Source: Streptomyces bicolor (GTDB taxonomy: Bacteria; Actinomycetota; Actinomycetes; Streptomycetales; Streptomycetaceae). Taken from it: a stretch of DNA of 64,000 nucleotides. The position numbers and the translations under genes are program-made. The stretch spans positions 1 through 64,000 of the forward strand of contig NZ_JOFS01000015.1 of the NCBI RefSeq assembly GCF_000719285.1, in the 5' to 3' direction. Below, in pieces: positions 62,793-64,000 of the stretch. Position 1 is the first letter of the stretch, and each line of letters opens with the position of its first letter. The notes beneath the pieces were generated by a model, which made no database searches, was not told the DNA's origin, and saw nothing but the letters and a program-made list of their open reading frames with translations.

Positions 62793-64000
62793 GTGGCTGC
62801 ATTGGCACGGTGGTGCTATCGGCACCGGCTGGTGGTCCTGTTGCTGTGGGTGGGGGCACTGTTCGGCCTGGGCGCGGCGAGTTCGGCCGCCGGCACGAAC
62901 TACGCGAACGTCTTCTCCCTCCCGGACACGGACTCCGCGACCGCGTACGACCTGATGGAGAAGGCCTTCCCGGAGCGCGCCGGCGACACCGACACGGTGG
63001 TGTGGAAGGTGGACGAGGGATCCGTGCGGGACGGGTCCGTACGGTCCCGTATCGCGCCCGCGCTGGAGGAGATCGGAGAGATGAAGGGGGTCGGCGAGGT
63101 CACCGACCCGTACGCGGCCCGGTCAGCGCAGATCAGCCGGGACGGGCGCATCGCGTACGCCCAGATCACCTTTACCGAGCAGGCGAACGCCGTCCCCAAG
63201 GAGCTGATCGAGGACGTCGTCGACACGGCGCAGGCCGCCGAACGCGACGGACTGCAGGTGGAGCTGGGCGGCCAGGCCATCGCCCGCACCCAGGAGCCGC
63301 CGCAGGGTCTGTCGGAGGCGGTCGGCATCCTCGCGGCGGCCATCGTGCTGTTCCTGGCCTTCGGCTCGCTCTTCGCGATGCTGCTGCCGATCGTCGTGGC
63401 GATCGCCGGCGTCGGAACCGGCCTGATCGGGACGATGCTCCTCAGCCATGTCACGGACGTGCCCGAAGTGGCCCCGCTGCTCGGCTCGCTGATCGGCCTG
63501 GGCGTCGGCATCGACTACGCCCTGTTCATCGTCACCCGGCACCGGCGCGGCATCCTGCGTGGCATGAAGCCGGAGGAGGCGGCGGTGACCGCCCTCAACA
63601 CCTCCGGCCGGGCGGTGCTGTTCGCGGGCGGCACGGTGTGCATCGCGCTCGCCGGCATGCTGGTGATGAACATGCGGTTCCTGGACGGCGTGGTGGTAGC
63701 GACCTCGCTCACCGTCGTCCTGAGCGTGCTGGCCGCCATCACCCTGCTGCCCGCCCTCCTGGGCCTGCTCGGCACGCGGGTGCTCAGCCGCCGGCAGCGG
63801 CGTCGGCTCGCCGCGGCAGGGCCGGAGCCGGCCGAGGCGAGTGGGCTCGCGGCGCGCTGGTCGTCGTACGTCCAAAGGCGCCCGCGCCCGGTGGCGGCGA
63901 TGGCCGTCGTCGTCATGGCGGCCCTCGCGATCCCGGTGCTGTCGCTCCGCCTCGGCGCCACCGACCAGGGCAACCACCAGGAGTCGACCACGACCCGGCA
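62793..64000 (+). CDS. MMPL-family (RND) transporter, N-terminal part, cut by window end
   Basis: The frame is open from GTG 62793 (AGGAG seven to nine bases upstream) to the last base, giving 402 residues. The first helix (LVVLLLWVGALFGLGAAS) is followed by an extracellular porter loop (YANVFSLPDTDSATAYDLMEKAFP, VDEGSVRDGSVRSRIAP by region). A bundle of helices follows with the MMPL signature GLGVGIDYALFIVTRHR and GRAVLFAGGTVCIALAGM. MMPL proteins export lipids, siderophores or antibiotics. The neighbouring two-component genes are divergent and probably regulate it. Confidence 0.92.
   Translation, partial: MAALARWCYRHRLVVLLLWVGALFGLGAASSAAGTNYANVFSLPDTDSATAYDLMEKAFPERAGDTDTVVWKVDEGSVRDGSVRSRIAPALEEIGEMKGVGEVTDPYAARSAQISRDGRIAYAQITFTEQANAVPKELIEDVVDTAQAAERDGLQVELGGQAIARTQEPPQGLSEAVGILAAAIVLFLAFGSLFAMLLPIVVAIAGVGTGLIGTMLLSHVTDVPEVAPLLGSLIGLGVGIDYALFIVTRHRRGILRGMKPEEAAVTALNTSGRAVLFAGGTVCIALAGMLVMNMRFLDGVVVATSLTVVLSVLAAITLLPALLGLLGTRVLSRRQRRRLAAAGPEPAEASGLAARWSSYVQRRPRPVAAMAVVVMAALAIPVLSLRLGATDQGNHQESTTTR

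Overview
The window is a piece of a high-GC actinobacterial chromosome, almost certainly Streptomyces. The signs are very high GC with G/C-dominated third codon positions, many GTG (and a few TTG) starts, four-base start/stop overlaps, very rare TTA codons, and a gene set and order that I recognise from memory as resembling the S. coelicolor core around folD-mdh-betBA-glyA-trpS-dac. The strain cannot be named from sequence alone. I see no rRNA, tRNA, IS element, prophage, CRISPR array or antibiotic gene cluster.

Layout. 1-4.6 kb: end of a DUF6350 membrane protein, a membrane protein, and the purine pair purN-purH. 4.7-15.7 kb: an envelope-signalling region with three membrane Ser/Thr kinases that carry cell-wall-type extracellular domains. 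Two of these belong to a duplicated FHA-like/kinase module, and the region also holds small secreted proteins and a WhiJ-type regulatory cluster (HATPase, small protein, XRE regulator, DUF397). 16-21 kb: folD, a DUF3017 protein, two membrane-anchored XRE proteins and mdh. 21.3-28.2 kb: a compact four-gene minus-strand operon (vWA-like/dead-kinase/degenerate MinD protein, MoxR ATPase, trypsin-VMAP protein, Trypco1-like protein). It matches the vWA-MoxR-VMAP class of predicted conflict systems and is the most interesting locus here. 28.2-30.8 kb: MarR-GNAT fusion, WYL regulator and a divergent DinB protein. 31-38 kb: choline-to-betaine oxidation (betB, betA) with a betaine-type ABC importer. 38-45.4 kb: PEP-mutase-like protein, a broken and an intact AhpD-like gene, a MocR regulator, a DMT transporter, a YgiB/YgiC-like pair and rocD. 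45.5-49.7 kb: ZTP-riboswitch-controlled glyA, trpS and a 2'-5' RNA ligase-like protein. 49.8-54.1 kb: decaprenyl-phospho-arabinose pathway genes (dprE2, dprE1, PAP2, ubiA-type, gtrA). 54.1-64 kb: YihY, a D-Ala-D-Ala carboxypeptidase, a metallophosphoesterase, a solute-binding protein, a TTA-containing HATPase, a two-component system and the start of an MMPL transporter.

Themes. One-carbon and purine metabolism are linked: purH consumes ZMP with 10-formyl-THF, folD makes that cofactor, and a ZMP/ZTP-sensing riboswitch precedes glyA. Envelope sensing dominates 4.7-15 kb and 49-58 kb. Four genes contain an in-frame TTA codon (a kinase, the trypsin-VMAP protein, the PEP-mutase-like protein and a HATPase), which implies bldA-dependent developmental timing for parts of the region, including the putative conflict system.
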